Shown: positions 34,068 through 42,706 of the stretch, piece by piece
Layout of the letters: each line of letters begins with the position of its first letter
Numbering within the stretch: position 1 is the stretch's first letter
From: CF-118 sp035689345
GTDB lineage: Bacteria; Chloroflexota; Dormibacteria; Dormibacterales; Dormibacteraceae
Direction of reading: 5' to 3'
NCBI GenBank assembly: GCA_035689345.1
Contig: DASSLR010000091.1
Coordinates: 17,734-81,733 of the forward strand
Length of the DNA: 64,000 nt
Made by a program: the position numbers and the translations under genes
Notes under the pieces: model-generated
The model's input: only the letters and a program-made list of their open reading frames with translations
Told to the model about the DNA's origin: nothing
Database searches by the model: none

Positions 34068-35225
34068 TCAGGCCGCCCGCGCCCACACGCCGGACAGGTG
34101 TTCCGGCGGCAGGAACCTGAGCTCGCCCCGCTGCGACCTGATCACCTGCCAGCCGCCCTCGTGGACGTTGCGGTGGTGCTGGTGGCAAAGAAGCACGAGG
34201 TTGTGCAGCCTGGTCTGGCCGCCCCGGCCCCAGAACTCGATGTGGTGCGCGCTCGTCCAGCCCACCGGCCGGTCGCACCCCGGCCATTTGCAGCCCTGGT
34301 CTCGCGCGTGCAGCGCCCTCCGCAGGGGACCTGAAATGACTCGTGTCGCCCGGCCGACATCGATGACGCTCGAGTCCTGCAGCAGCACCCGCGAGATCGT
34401 GCAGTCGCAGGCCAGGCGCTCCAGCGTCCGCCGGCCCACCGGGAGCGAGAGCTCCACGTCCGCGGCCGGCGCACCCAACTGGCCCTTCAGCCCTTCGAGG
34501 GTCGTCGTCACGCTGACGTGTGGCTTTACCCCGGACCTTCGCGGCAGCCTGCCGGAGTCGAGCGCGTGATGCGCCATCTCGACAAGCGCGTCGGCCTGCC
34601 GCTGGCCGTGGTTGCGATGATCTTCTGGGCCAACCGGCCGCGACAGCGCGTCGAGCGCCGACCGCACGGCCGCGGCGCCCGCGGGATCGAGCACCCCATC
34701 GACGGAGTGCATGCCGTCGAGCATGGGGTTGATGTGCAGCCAGCGCCGCTCGAAGTCTTCCTCAGCGTCACGCTCGAACCCGTCCGGATCCGCCGCGTGA
34801 CGCGCGTGCCTGCAGAGCATCCGCAGCTGCGCGACCGTGAACTGCCTCGCATAGCCGACCATCTGCTCCTCGTCGAGCCTGTCGCCAATCTGCTCGTGCA
34901 GATGGCACAGCAGTGACGCGGACTGATAGCCGATCTCGCCCGCCTCAATCGCTTCTGAAACCGCGGGCAGCGACTCCAGCTCGCGACCCACGCACAGCCT
35001 GTCGGCCGCCGAGGATGCAGACATGCGGCAGTTGCGGCTGATCCAGCCGGCAGCCGTGCACGGCCCTTCGGCCAGGTGGCCGCCCTCGCGGGCGAAAGCG
35101 CTCGCGCCGCACGAAAAGACCTTCTCTAGGCGATGAATTGCTGTTCGCAGCCGACGCAGGTCTTCGGCTGAAAACTCGACGTCCTCCAGGGCATCAATTG
35201 CCCGCTCAAGCTCGCCGAATTGCAT
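34068..35225 (-). CDS. DUF222-HNH endonuclease (13E12 repeat family type)
   Basis: 385 residues. The N-terminal two thirds are DUF222, helical, with GCHF-free but typical ADRLCVGRELESLPAV and ASLLCHLHEQIGDRL blocks. The C-terminal 60 residues are an HNH nuclease module: CKWPGCDRP, AHHIEFWGRGG, LHNLVLLCHQHHRNVH. It thus has the two Cys pairs for Zn and the HH...N...H catalytic set. Such proteins are abundant, often multi-copy, in Actinobacteria. The start codon at 35225 lies 12 bp downstream of a LexA-like box. The flanking 150 bp are A+T-rich relative to the window, which hints at acquisition. Confidence 0.88.
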   Translation of the reverse strand: MQFGELERAIDALEDVEFSAEDLRRLRTAIHRLEKVFSCGASAFAREGGHLAEGPCTAAGWISRNCRMSASSAADRLCVGRELESLPAVSEAIEAGEIGYQSASLLCHLHEQIGDRLDEEQMVGYARQFTVAQLRMLCRHARHAADPDGFERDAEEDFERRWLHINPMLDGMHSVDGVLDPAGAAAVRSALDALSRPVGPEDHRNHGQRQADALVEMAHHALDSGRLPRRSGVKPHVSVTTTLEGLKGQLGAPAADVELSLPVGRRTLERLACDCTISRVLLQDSSVIDVGRATRVISGPLRRALHARDQGCKWPGCDRPVGWTSAHHIEFWGRGGQTRLHNLVLLCHQHHRNVHEGGWQVIRSQRGELRFLPPEHLSGVWARAA

Positions 35226-35237
35226 GCTTGAATTGTA

Positions 35238-35251
35238 CGAACATTCGTTTG
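35238..35251 (-). promoter_or_regulatory. LexA (SOS box)-like operator upstream of the HNH gene
   Basis: On the minus strand the sequence is CAAACGAATGTTCG. The actinobacterial SOS box is CGAAC-N4-GTTCG with tolerated variants. Here the right half is perfect and the left half has one change (CAAAC). The box overlaps the likely core promoter and ends 12 bp before the ATG, a position suited to repression. Confidence 0.5.
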
Positions 35252-35379
35252 TAGAATCAAGGGTTTTGCGCCAAATTTATATTCAAACCAACCCCACCCA
35301 ATGTCACAATCCAACCCACCCAGACATCCTCTTAACAGCCCACCTTCACAGTCCGTCCCCAAGACGTCACAATCACACC

Positions 35380-36396
35380 ATGACGCGCTTGTTACGCACC
35401 CCGCTGTGCGACCTGCTGGGCATCAAGTACCCGATTCTCAACGCAGGCATCGGCCCGGCCGCCGGCCCTGAGCTCGCCGCCGCGGTCACCAACGCCGGCG
35501 GCTTTGGCGTGCTCGGCGGAGGCGGAGCGCCCATCGACGTCGTCCGCCGCAAGATCGCGCAGACGCGCACGCTCACAGACGGTCCCTTCGGCGTCAACGT
35601 CATCCTGGGCGAACCTGCGGACCCCGGTGACGTGGAGCACGTCGCAGCGATCGCCGAAGCAGGTGTGGCGGCGATCGTCCTCTTTTGGGGCGACCCCACA
35701 CCCCACCTCGCGCCCGTTCACCGCCACGGCGTGAAGCTCCTGATCCAGGTCGGATCCCTGGCCGAGGCACAGCGAGCAGCCACGGCCGGAGTCGACGCCG
35801 TGATCGCTCAGGGCGTCGAGGCCGGCGGCCACGTCCGCGGCAGCACCTCGATCTGGGATTTGCTGCCGGACACGGTCAGGGCGCTCAAGCCCCTGCCGGT
35901 CCTCGCGTCGGGAGGAATCGGCGATGGCGAGGCGCTGGCCAGGGCCATCACGTTGGGTGCCCAAGGGGCATCGCTCGGCACGCGCTTCGTCGCCTGCGAT
36001 GAGACCTGGGTGCATCCGGCGTACAAGCAGCGCATCGTCGACGGCAATGCCGAGGAGACCGTCCTCAACGAGCTGTACGACGTCGGCTGGCCTGACGCGC
36101 CGCATCGGACACTGCGCAACAAGACCCAGGCGGAATGGGAGGCGGCCGGCTGCCCGCCCTCCGGATCGCGACCTGGTGAAGGCACCTCGATCGGCCTCCG
36201 CACCAACTCCAATGGCGAGCGCGCCGAATGGATTCGTTACTCGATCGGCACGCCGCCACCGGACTTCGACGGCGACATCGAGTACGCGCCGCTGTGGGCC
36301 GGCGAGTCCGTCAGCGCCGTCAACGACATCAAGCCGGCCGCAAAGATCGTCAACGACCTGGTGCGCGAGGCCGAAGCCGCTCTCGCGAACGCCTAG
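35380..36396 (+). CDS. Nitronate monooxygenase / 2-nitropropane dioxygenase family protein
   Basis: 338 residues from the ATG at 35380. A flavin-dependent TIM-barrel enzyme that oxidises alkyl nitronates or related compounds. Family motifs are LGIKYPILNAGIG near the N-terminus, GGFGVLGGGG, VDAVIAQGVEAGGHVRG (FMN phosphate region and active-site His) and PVLASGGIGDG. The length is normal. The frame is open further upstream, but that part is A+T-rich intergenic sequence and not conserved. The stop overlaps the convergent mdh stop by 4 bp. The true substrate is unknown; enoyl-ACP reductase II (FabK) is a related alternative. Confidence 0.87.
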   Translation: MTRLLRTPLCDLLGIKYPILNAGIGPAAGPELAAAVTNAGGFGVLGGGGAPIDVVRRKIAQTRTLTDGPFGVNVILGEPADPGDVEHVAAIAEAGVAAIVLFWGDPTPHLAPVHRHGVKLLIQVGSLAEAQRAATAGVDAVIAQGVEAGGHVRGSTSIWDLLPDTVRALKPLPVLASGGIGDGEALARAITLGAQGASLGTRFVACDETWVHPAYKQRIVDGNAEETVLNELYDVGWPDAPHRTLRNKTQAEWEAAGCPPSGSRPGEGTSIGLRTNSNGERAEWIRYSIGTPPPDFDGDIEYAPLWAGESVSAVNDIKPAAKIVNDLVREAEAALANA

Positions 36397-37388
36397 CCGG
36401 CCGGGACCAACCCCTTCACGAGCTCGCGCTCCTGCAGCAGCTCGTCGACCGACTTCTTGATCCGCTCCTGCGCGTCGGCGTCGTGCTTGATGCCTTCGAC
36501 GACCTCCCACCCGCTCCCCGTCACGCGCACCGGGAACCCGACCTGGAGGTCCTCGGGCGTCCCGTACTCGCCATGGCTCACGACCGCGAGCGACGTCCAG
36601 TCGCCAGAGGCCGTCGGCGTGCGGATGCTATTGATCGAGTCGATCGCGGCGTTGGCCGCCGAGCCGGCCGACGACAACCCACGCATCTCGATGACGGCGG
36701 CCCCCCGCTTCTGCACCGTGGTGATGAAGTCGCGGCGCAGCCACTCGTGATCGGCGATGACGTCGTACGCAGGCTTGCCACCGATGCGCGCGTTGCGCGC
36801 GTCCGGGTACTGCGTAGCCGAGTGGTTGCCCCAGATCGCCATGTTCGTCACCTGCGATACGGGCACGCCGGCCTTGGCCGCCAGCTGCGACTTCGCGCGG
36901 TTCTCGTCCAGGCGCGTCATGGCGAACCACCGGTCTGCCGGGATGTCGGGCGCGTTGAGCCGCGCGATCAGGCAGTTCGTGTTACACGGATTGCCGACCA
37001 CCAAGACGCGCACATCCTTGGCGGCGCGCGCGGCGAGCGCCTTGCCCTGTGGCCCGAAGATCCCGCCGTTGATCGACAGAAGGTCGCCCCGCTCCATGCC
37101 CGCCTTTCGCGGCACCGAACCGACGAGCAGCGCCCAGGACACGCCGTCGAACGCCTCCTCGGCCTTGTGCGTGAGAACCATGCCGTGGAGAAGCGGGAAT
37201 GCGCAGTCGTCGAGCTCCATGCCCACGCCCTCGAGTGCCTTCATCGCGGGCTCGATCTCGAGCATGCGCAGCACGATCGGCTGGTCGGGCCCGAGCAGCT
37301 GGCCGGACGCGATGCGGAAGACGATCGCGTAACCGATCTGCCCCGCCGCGCCGGTGACCGCGACGTGCACCGGCTTCTTATCGGCCAT
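36393..37388 (-). CDS. mdh: Malate dehydrogenase
   Basis: Interconverts malate and oxaloacetate with NAD(H). 331 residues of the MDH type 2 (cytosolic/Thermus-like) group: VTGAAGQIGYAIVFRIASG, the GSVPRKAGMERGDLL substrate loop with its Arg residues, VGNPCNTNCLI, TRLDENRAKSQLA and the catalytic His in IWGNHSATQYPD. The family's usual length is about 330. It stands alone between a nitronate monooxygenase and trmI. Confidence 0.96.
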   Translation of the reverse strand: MADKKPVHVAVTGAAGQIGYAIVFRIASGQLLGPDQPIVLRMLEIEPAMKALEGVGMELDDCAFPLLHGMVLTHKAEEAFDGVSWALLVGSVPRKAGMERGDLLSINGGIFGPQGKALAARAAKDVRVLVVGNPCNTNCLIARLNAPDIPADRWFAMTRLDENRAKSQLAAKAGVPVSQVTNMAIWGNHSATQYPDARNARIGGKPAYDVIADHEWLRRDFITTVQKRGAAVIEMRGLSSAGSAANAAIDSINSIRTPTASGDWTSLAVVSHGEYGTPEDLQVGFPVRVTGSGWEVVEGIKHDADAQERIKKSVDELLQERELVKGLVPAG

Positions 37389-37406
37389 CGACTTTCATCC
37401 TAGCCA

Positions 37407-38222
37407 CTATCTGAATCCCTCTCCCTCAGGCTCGAACACGTCGTCCTCGGCGAGCCGGCGCGCGAAGCACAGGAAGCCTGTGTGCGCCACCATGCGGTGC
37501 GACGGGCGCATGCTCCGCCCGCGCACCGTCCAGCCGCGCTGCAGCACCTCATACGCCTCGAGCAACCCGAAGCCGCGCACCTCGCGCAGGCAATCGAAGA
37601 AACGCTGCACCTGGCTGACGTTCGGGCAGTGGGCGAAGACGATGCCGCCCGGCCGCAGTGCCGCGTGCACTGTGCCCACCGCCTGCCATGGCTCCGCCAG
37701 GTCGAGCAGGACGCGATCCATGTCGCGCTCTTCGACGCCGGCGTACACGTCGCCCTGCTTCAGCGCCAGGCTGGGCGGCACCGCCCCGAGCGTGTCCACC
37801 ACCGCGCGCCGCGCCAGCTCCAGGAACTCCTCGCGCAGCTCGTAGGACACCACCACGCCGGATGGTCCGACCGCGCGCACGAGGGCGATGGTCAGCGCGG
37901 CGGTGCCCGTCCCCGCCTCCAGCACCCGCGCCCCCGGAAAGACGTCGGCGCCGACCAGGATCGCGCCCAGGTCCTTCGGATAGATCGGCTGCGCCTGCCG
38001 GCGGCGGCCGGTGACCTGCTCGGCGAAGGTGGGCCGCACCACGAGCAGGCGCGAACCGCGCTGTGTCGCCACCACGACTCCTTCTGGTCTGCCGATCAGG
38101 TCGTCGTGGGCGATCGCGCCGGAGTGCATCGAGAACTGCTGGCCTGGCGCCAGCCGCACCCGGTATCGCCGCCCGACCTTGTCGATCAGCACGACGAGGT
38201 CGCCCGCGGCAAGCAGGTTCAC
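37407..38222 (-). CDS. trmI: tRNA (adenine-58-N1)-methyltransferase TrmI
   Basis: 271 residues. The N-terminal beta-barrel region (GDLVVLIDKVGRRYRVRL, then GQQFSMHSGAIAHDDLIG) and the Rossmann methyltransferase domain with SAM motif VLEAGTGTAALT and YELREEFLELA match the TrmI/Gcd14 family, which methylates A58 in the T loop of tRNA. The catalytic Asp lies in VLLDLAEPW. The GTG start forms GTGA with the stop of the upstream methyltransferase gene. Confidence 0.93.
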   Translation of the reverse strand: MNLLAAGDLVVLIDKVGRRYRVRLAPGQQFSMHSGAIAHDDLIGRPEGVVVATQRGSRLLVVRPTFAEQVTGRRRQAQPIYPKDLGAILVGADVFPGARVLEAGTGTAALTIALVRAVGPSGVVVSYELREEFLELARRAVVDTLGAVPPSLALKQGDVYAGVEERDMDRVLLDLAEPWQAVGTVHAALRPGGIVFAHCPNVSQVQRFFDCLREVRGFGLLEAYEVLQRGWTVRGRSMRPSHRMVAHTGFLCFARRLAEDDVFEPEGEGFR

Positions 38223-38977
38223 CGGGGACGTTCGGCGCGGATGAGGGCGTGCCAGTAGGCGTGCCAGAGGCGGCCATCACGCCGCTCGGGCCGCAGCTGG
38301 CGCCGGGCCTCGCCCTCCGCGGACTCGATGACCTCGGCCAGCTCCGCGACGAGGGGAGCAGGCACCGCCATGTTGCCCATCCAGTCTTCGAAGTCCCAGT
38401 CGAGCTCGCGCGGCCTGGCCAGGTCGACCTCGAAGCCGGCGTCCTCCAGCCGCTCGACCCACTCGTCGACGGTGAGCGAGCGCACGTGCGACGGGTCGCG
38501 GCGCTTCTCGACCTCGTGCAGCACGTCGCGCGCGGGCATCGGCGGCGCGCAGTCGACGAACACCGCGTGCCGGCCAGGCCGCAACACGCGGAAGGCCTCG
38601 CGGATGAACATGTCGACGTCGGGAAAGTGGTGCGGCGCCGCGCGCACGGTGTAGAGGTCGAACGTCTCGTCCGCAAAGGGAAGACGCATGGCGTCGCCGA
38701 TGATCCAGGCCGCGTTCATCACGTCGCGCTCCGCCATCAGACGGCGCGCCTGCTCCAGCATCTCGCGCGTCAGGTCGAGGCCGTAGACGCGCCGGACGTG
38801 CGGCGCGAGTGCGAGGGCGACGTGGCCGGTGCCGGTCGCGACGTCGAGGGCAAGATCGCCGGCCTGAGGGCGGGCGAGGTCGAGGACCTCGCGCAGTCCC
38901 GCGGCCGACGAGTGATAGGTCGCGCGCGCGTAGTTGGCGGCCACCGGGGCGAATCGGGCGCGAACGTCGTCGGGCAT
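38219..38977 (-). CDS. Class I SAM-dependent methyltransferase (UbiE/COQ5-like)
   Basis: 252 residues. SAM-binding motif I is ALDVATGTGHVALALA, motif II is VYGLDLTREMLEQAR, and GDAMRLPFADETFDLYTVRAAPHHF follows, as in the UbiE/Methyltransf_11 group. The C-terminal third, rich in Glu and Trp, is not diagnostic. The substrate is unknown. It is translationally coupled to trmI. Confidence 0.85.
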   Translation of the reverse strand: MPDDVRARFAPVAANYARATYHSSAAGLREVLDLARPQAGDLALDVATGTGHVALALAPHVRRVYGLDLTREMLEQARRLMAERDVMNAAWIIGDAMRLPFADETFDLYTVRAAPHHFPDVDMFIREAFRVLRPGRHAVFVDCAPPMPARDVLHEVEKRRDPSHVRSLTVDEWVERLEDAGFEVDLARPRELDWDFEDWMGNMAVPAPLVAELAEVIESAEGEARRQLRPERRDGRLWHAYWHALIRAERPR

Positions 38978-39010
38978 CAGCGAGAGTCTAGGCCCGGTAT
39001 GGTTCCGCCA

Positions 39011-39430
39011 ATGGCGAAGGTCAGCGCGCGCTGGGATGGCGGCAAGGTCAAGTTCGACATCGAGTCCGCCTCAGGCCACATCGCCAGCATCGACGAAGCG
39101 GGCGTCTTCGGCGACGACCAGGCGATGCGGCCCACCGAGATGCTGCTGGGCGCGCTCGGCGGCTGCACCGGCATCAACGCCGTCCTCCTGTTGCGGAAGT
39201 TCAAGCAACCGCTCCAGTCGCTGACCATCGAGGTCGAGGGCGAGCAGGAGAAAGAGTGGCCGCGCCGGTTCACTAAGATCGACATCACCTTCGTCGTCGG
39301 GTGGGACGGCAAGCACGACAACCAGCAGGTCGACCAGGCGCTCGAGCTGGCGTGCAACCGCTACTGCCCGATCCACGCGACGCTGGCGCACGGTGGGGTC
39401 GAGATCCACCACCACCGAAAGGACGCCTAG
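39011..39430 (+). CDS. OsmC family protein
   Basis: 139 residues from the ATG at 39011; an ATG at 38999 adds four residues. OsmC/Ohr fold with the two conserved Cys at C52 (GALGGCTGIN) and C119 (NRYCPIHATL), plus C115. The pattern GGCTG...YCPIH is typical of the YhfA-like OsmC subgroup, which reduces peroxides or binds small molecules. It diverges from the methyltransferase gene by about 33 bp. Its stop overlaps the convergent hypothetical gene. Confidence 0.88.
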   Translation: MAKVSARWDGGKVKFDIESASGHIASIDEAGVFGDDQAMRPTEMLLGALGGCTGINAVLLLRKFKQPLQSLTIEVEGEQEKEWPRRFTKIDITFVVGWDGKHDNQQVDQALELACNRYCPIHATLAHGGVEIHHHRKDA

Positions 39431-39870
39431 CCCGCCGGCGGCTGACCCAGAGCCTCGCCGAGCCTCCGAGCATCGGCACCGTCGAACAGCCCGAACTTCA
39501 TGCGCGCGACCGGCGCGCCTTCTGGATCTGTCAGGTCCAGCTGGTGGTACAGCATCACGCGCCTGGCCGGCTTCGCGCGGAGGCCGGCGCGCGGGATCTC
39601 CGACCTTATCTTGCTGTCGGCCTGGTCCGTGAACGTGTTCTTGAGACCGAGCACCAGCAGGCGCCTGGTCGTAAGGACGATCGGCTGCTGCTTCGGCGTG
39701 ACCTCGACGCTGAGCAGACCGCCCGTGACGATCGCGGTCGCAGCGGCGATCGCCACCTGGCGGCCGAGCTTGAGGCTGCCGATGACAGCGTTGCTGGTGA
39801 GCTCGACCACCTCGCCCGGCTCGACCACCGCTTCCGCCGCGCGCGCGATCTGGTCCTTGTTGGCGCCCAC
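39427..39870 (-). CDS. Hypothetical protein, possible PH-like domain
   Basis: 147 residues from the GTG at 39870. A longer frame starts at 39957 but would run through the promoter region of the nuo operon. The pattern of beta strands (EVVELTSNAVIGSL, then PIVLTTRRLLVLGL, ARRVMLYHQLDL, ARMKFGLFD) resembles a bacterial PH-like or GRAM-like domain, which usually binds lipids or proteins. There is a hydrophobic stretch at AIAAATAIVTGGLLSV. The assignment is weak. Confidence 0.55.
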   Translation of the reverse strand: MGANKDQIARAAEAVVEPGEVVELTSNAVIGSLKLGRQVAIAAATAIVTGGLLSVEVTPKQQPIVLTTRRLLVLGLKNTFTDQADSKIRSEIPRAGLRAKPARRVMLYHQLDLTDPEGAPVARMKFGLFDGADARRLGEALGQPPAG

Positions 39871-39908
39871 CGCTCGGCAGTGTGGCACGGCGCGAATTGG
39901 GTCGCCAG

Positions 39909-39914
39909 TAGAAT
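39909..39914 (+). promoter_or_regulatory. Possible -10 box of the nuo operon
   Basis: TAGAAT lies 45 bp before the nuoA start codon in an otherwise A+T-richer stretch between divergent genes. No convincing -35 hexamer is seen 16-18 bp upstream, so this is tentative. Confidence 0.3.
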
Positions 39915-39958
39915 TAACACCGTTCCCCAAAGCCGCTTCACCTGAGGCCGAGGTCAAC

Positions 39959-40315
39959 TTGCTCGAGAGCTACGTCCCGCTGCTGATCTACGTCCTGATA
40001 GTTCTCGGATTGGTCGGCACCGTCGCCTCTTTGAGCTTCGTGCTCGGCCCGTCCAAACCACACAAGAAGAAGCTCGCGCCGTACGAGTCGGGCATCATCC
40101 CGCAGACGCCCGCGATGCGCCGCCTCTCGGTGCGCTTCTACCTCACCGCGATGCTGTTCATCATCTTCGACGTCGAGGCCGTCTTCTTCTATCCGTGGGC
40201 GGTGCTGATGAGGCAGCTCAAGTGGTTCGGCCTCATCGAGATGTTCGTCTTCATGGGCGTGCTGCTCGTCGCCCTGGCCTACATCTGGCGCAACGGAGGC
40301 TTCGATTGGGACTAG
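39959..40315 (+). CDS. nuoA: NADH-quinone oxidoreductase subunit A
   Basis: Membrane subunit of respiratory complex I. 118 residues with three helices. The conserved KLAPYESGIIPQTPAMRRLSVRFYL loop region is present, with slight differences from the usual YECG. The TTG at 39959 is preceded by GAGG 7 bp upstream and gives the expected length; the frame stays open upstream but is not conserved. It is the first gene of the nuo operon and overlaps nuoB by 10 bp. Confidence 0.94.
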   Translation: MLESYVPLLIYVLIVLGLVGTVASLSFVLGPSKPHKKKLAPYESGIIPQTPAMRRLSVRFYLTAMLFIIFDVEAVFFYPWAVLMRQLKWFGLIEMFVFMGVLLVALAYIWRNGGFDWD

Positions 40316-40794
40316 AAGATCTCGTCGACTCATTGGGCCAGAACGTCCTCACCACCACGTTGGGCAAGGTGCTCGGCTGGGGCCGCGGCAACTCCGTCTG
40401 GCCCGCCCAGTTCGGCCTCGCCTGCTGCGCCATCGAGATGATCGCGACGGCGACGGCCGGCGTCGACATCGCGCGGTTCGGCTCAGAGGCCATGCGCGCC
40501 TCGCCGCGGCAGTCCGACCTGATGATCGTGTCCGGCCGCGTGTCGCAAAAGATGGCGCCCATCCTGCGCACCATCTACGACCAGATGCCCGAGCCGAAAT
40601 GGGTCATCTCCATGGGTGCGTGCGCTTCGACCGGCGGCGTCTTCAACAACTACGCGCTGCTGCAGGGCGTCGACAAGGTCGTTCCGGTCGACGTCTACAT
40701 CCCGGGCTGCCCGCCGCGCCCGGAGGATCTTCTGAACGCGCTCATGATCCTGCAGGACAGGATCAAGGCCCAGGGAATCATCCCCCGATCGTGA
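40306..40794 (+). CDS. nuoB: NADH-quinone oxidoreductase subunit B
   Basis: Carries the N2 [4Fe-4S] cluster that passes electrons to quinone. 162 residues. The cluster ligands are visible: the tandem C40-C41 (FGLACCAIEM), C106 (SMGACAS) and C135 (PGCPPRPE). The TTG start at 40306 follows GGAGG at 8 bp and lies within the end of nuoA; later ATGs would delete the N-terminus. Confidence 0.95.
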   Translation: MGLEDLVDSLGQNVLTTTLGKVLGWGRGNSVWPAQFGLACCAIEMIATATAGVDIARFGSEAMRASPRQSDLMIVSGRVSQKMAPILRTIYDQMPEPKWVISMGACASTGGVFNNYALLQGVDKVVPVDVYIPGCPPRPEDLLNALMILQDRIKAQGIIPRS

Positions 40795-41276
40795 TCGCCC
40801 CAGAGCTCATAACCGACAAAGGCGTCAGCGCCGGCGACGAGTGGATCACTGTGCCCGCGCCGCGCCTCCGTGAGGCCCTCGCGGCGCTCCGGGAGGACGG
40901 CTACCGGCTCCTCGTGTTCATGTCGTGCGTCGACCACCTGGCCGACGCGTCGAAGGAATGGCCGGGACGCTACGAGGTCGTCTACCAGCTGCGCGAGATG
41001 GAGAAGCCGCGCGACCTGCGCGTGCGCGCCTTCATCGACGGCGACCCGCCGCACATCGATTCGATCCAGGACCTCTTCCCGCCCGCGAACTGGGACGAGC
41101 GCGAGACGTACGACATGTTCGGGATCGTCTTCGACGGCCACCCCGAGCTGACGCGCATCCTCATGCCCGACGACTGGGTCGGCTACCCGCTGCGCCGTGA
41201 CTACCCCGTCGGCGGCGAGCCTGTCGAGTTTTCGGAAGAGCACGAGACGTGGCTCACGCCACCGCCGGAGGCCTGA
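40791..41276 (+). CDS. nuoC: NADH-quinone oxidoreductase subunit C
   Basis: Peripheral-arm subunit, 161 residues. Family motifs are FMSCVDHLA, VYQLREMEKPRDLRVRAFI, NWDERETYDMFGIVFDGHPELTRILMPDDW and the terminal PLRRDYPVGGEPV. The GTG at 40791 forms GTGA with the nuoB stop. It is a separate gene from nuoD, not a nuoCD fusion. Its stop is followed directly by the 196-bp hairpin element. Confidence 0.94.
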   Translation: MIAPELITDKGVSAGDEWITVPAPRLREALAALREDGYRLLVFMSCVDHLADASKEWPGRYEVVYQLREMEKPRDLRVRAFIDGDPPHIDSIQDLFPPANWDERETYDMFGIVFDGHPELTRILMPDDWVGYPLRRDYPVGGEPVEFSEEHETWLTPPPEA

Positions 41277-41472
41277 CAGTGGTCGCCCCATCGGGTAACG
41301 CAGCGAGATTCGCGGCATCGGTGCCCGGAGCCAAGGAAAGGGTGGCGCGGCTAGGAGCGCATTGGCAAATGCGCGACGACGCGGCGCCGGGCCCCTTGAC
41401 GCAGGCTTCGGCGGCGCAGCCGCCCGGGCGCCTAGGCCGCGAAGATGCAAGTGACCCGAGGGGCGACCACTG
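41277..41472. mobile_element. MITE-like 196-bp hairpin element between nuoC and nuoD
   Basis: The left end reads CAGTGGTCGCCCCATCGGGT (41277-41296). The right end reads ACCCGAGGGGCGACCACTG (41454-41472), the reverse complement apart from one extra base. Inside this, TTCGCGGC and GCCCGG blocks are also mirrored, so the arms pair imperfectly over about 55 nt each. An internal perfect hairpin, GCGCATT-GGCA-AATGCGC, lies near 41368-41385. There is no open reading frame. All other nuo junctions overlap or are only a few bases apart, so this is most simply an insertion. The right arm supplies GAGGGG upstream of nuoD. No clear target-site duplication is visible. Confidence 0.7.
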
Positions 41473-41473
41473 A

Positions 41474-42706
41474 ATGTCGATCGAGAACATGAGCGGCCAG
41501 GGCGTCACCATCACGCCAACGGGCGAGCAGGGCGCCTTCGGCGGCGAGCTCATGACCGTCAACTTCGGCCCCCATCACCCGTCGACGCACGGCGTGCTGC
41601 GGCTCATCGTCGACCTCGACGGCGAGCAGGTAAAGCGGGTCAAGCCGGTGATCGGCTACCTGCACACGGGCATCGAGAAGCAGATGGAGGCGCTGCGCTG
41701 GCAGCAGGGCGTGGTCTGCACCGACCGCCACGACTACCTCTCGCCGCCGATCAACAACCTCGCTTACGCGCTCGCCGTCGAACGGTTGATGGGGGTCGAG
41801 GTCCCAGCGCGGGCGCAGGTGCTGCGCGTGATCATGTCCGAGCTCACGCGCATCTCCTCGCACCTCGTGTGGCTCGGCACCAGCTCCATCGAGCTCGGGG
41901 CGATGTCGATGCTCATGTACTGCTTCCGCGAGCGCGACACGATCCTGAACATGAACGAGGAGATCTCGGGCTTCCGGATGCACACGTCGTACATCCGGCC
42001 CGGTGGGGTAATGGCCGACGCCACGCCGCGATTCCTCGACATGCTCGCGAAGTTCATCCGCGAGATGCCTGGCCACGTGGACGAGTACGAAGACCTGCTC
42101 ACGATGAACCCCATCTGGCGCGCCCGCACGATCGGCATCGGCCGGCTGGCGCCGGACGTGGCGAAGGTGGTCGGCGCGAGCGGGCCGATGATCCGCGGCT
42201 CGGGCGTCGCGTGGGACCTGCGCAAGGTGATGCCCTACTCCGGCTACGAGAAGTACGACTTCGAGGTCGCGGTCAACGACGCGTGCGACTGCTACGCACG
42301 CTACCTGGTCCGCATCAAGGAGATGCGCGAGTCCGTGAAGATCCTCGAGCAGGCGCTGGAGCGGCTGCCCGACGGGCCGGTCAACGTCGACGATCGCAAG
42401 ATGCTTCCGCCGCCGCGCGAGGAGCTCGAGACCTCGATGGAGGCGGTGATCCACCATTTCAAGCTCTTCACCGAGGGCTACTCGGTGCCGCCGGGCGACG
42501 TGTACGTGGCCGTCGAGTCGGGACGCGGCGAGAACGGCTGCTACATCGTGAGCGACGGCACGCACAAGCCGCGGCGCGTGAAGTTCCGCTCCGCGTCGTT
42601 CGTCAACCTGCAGGCGCTCGAGCGCATGGCGCTCAACCACATGGTCGCGGACCTGATCGCGATCATCGGCACCGCGGACACCGTGCTCGGAGACGTGGAT
42701 AGATGA
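41474..42706 (+). CDS. nuoD: NADH-quinone oxidoreductase subunit D
   Basis: 49-kDa-type subunit that forms the quinone site with NuoB. 410 residues. The quinone-site motif GPHHPSTHGVLRLIVDLDGE is at about 32-51, followed by IGYLHTGIEKQME and PGGVMAD. The C-terminal IIGTADTVLGDVDR is the canonical family end. The N-terminal 25 residues are an extension of the sort seen in actinobacterial NuoD. The start follows the inserted hairpin element by one base. The stop overlaps nuoE as ATGA. Confidence 0.96.
   Translation: MSIENMSGQGVTITPTGEQGAFGGELMTVNFGPHHPSTHGVLRLIVDLDGEQVKRVKPVIGYLHTGIEKQMEALRWQQGVVCTDRHDYLSPPINNLAYALAVERLMGVEVPARAQVLRVIMSELTRISSHLVWLGTSSIELGAMSMLMYCFRERDTILNMNEEISGFRMHTSYIRPGGVMADATPRFLDMLAKFIREMPGHVDEYEDLLTMNPIWRARTIGIGRLAPDVAKVVGASGPMIRGSGVAWDLRKVMPYSGYEKYDFEVAVNDACDCYARYLVRIKEMRESVKILEQALERLPDGPVNVDDRKMLPPPREELETSMEAVIHHFKLFTEGYSVPPGDVYVAVESGRGENGCYIVSDGTHKPRRVKFRSASFVNLQALERMALNHMVADLIAIIGTADTVLGDVDR

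Noticed and set aside
35250..35380. Short C/A-rich near-repeats before the nitronate monooxygenase gene, considered as a CRISPR remnant
   Set aside because: The CCCACCC and GTCACAATC words repeat only twice, irregularly, with no spacer structure.
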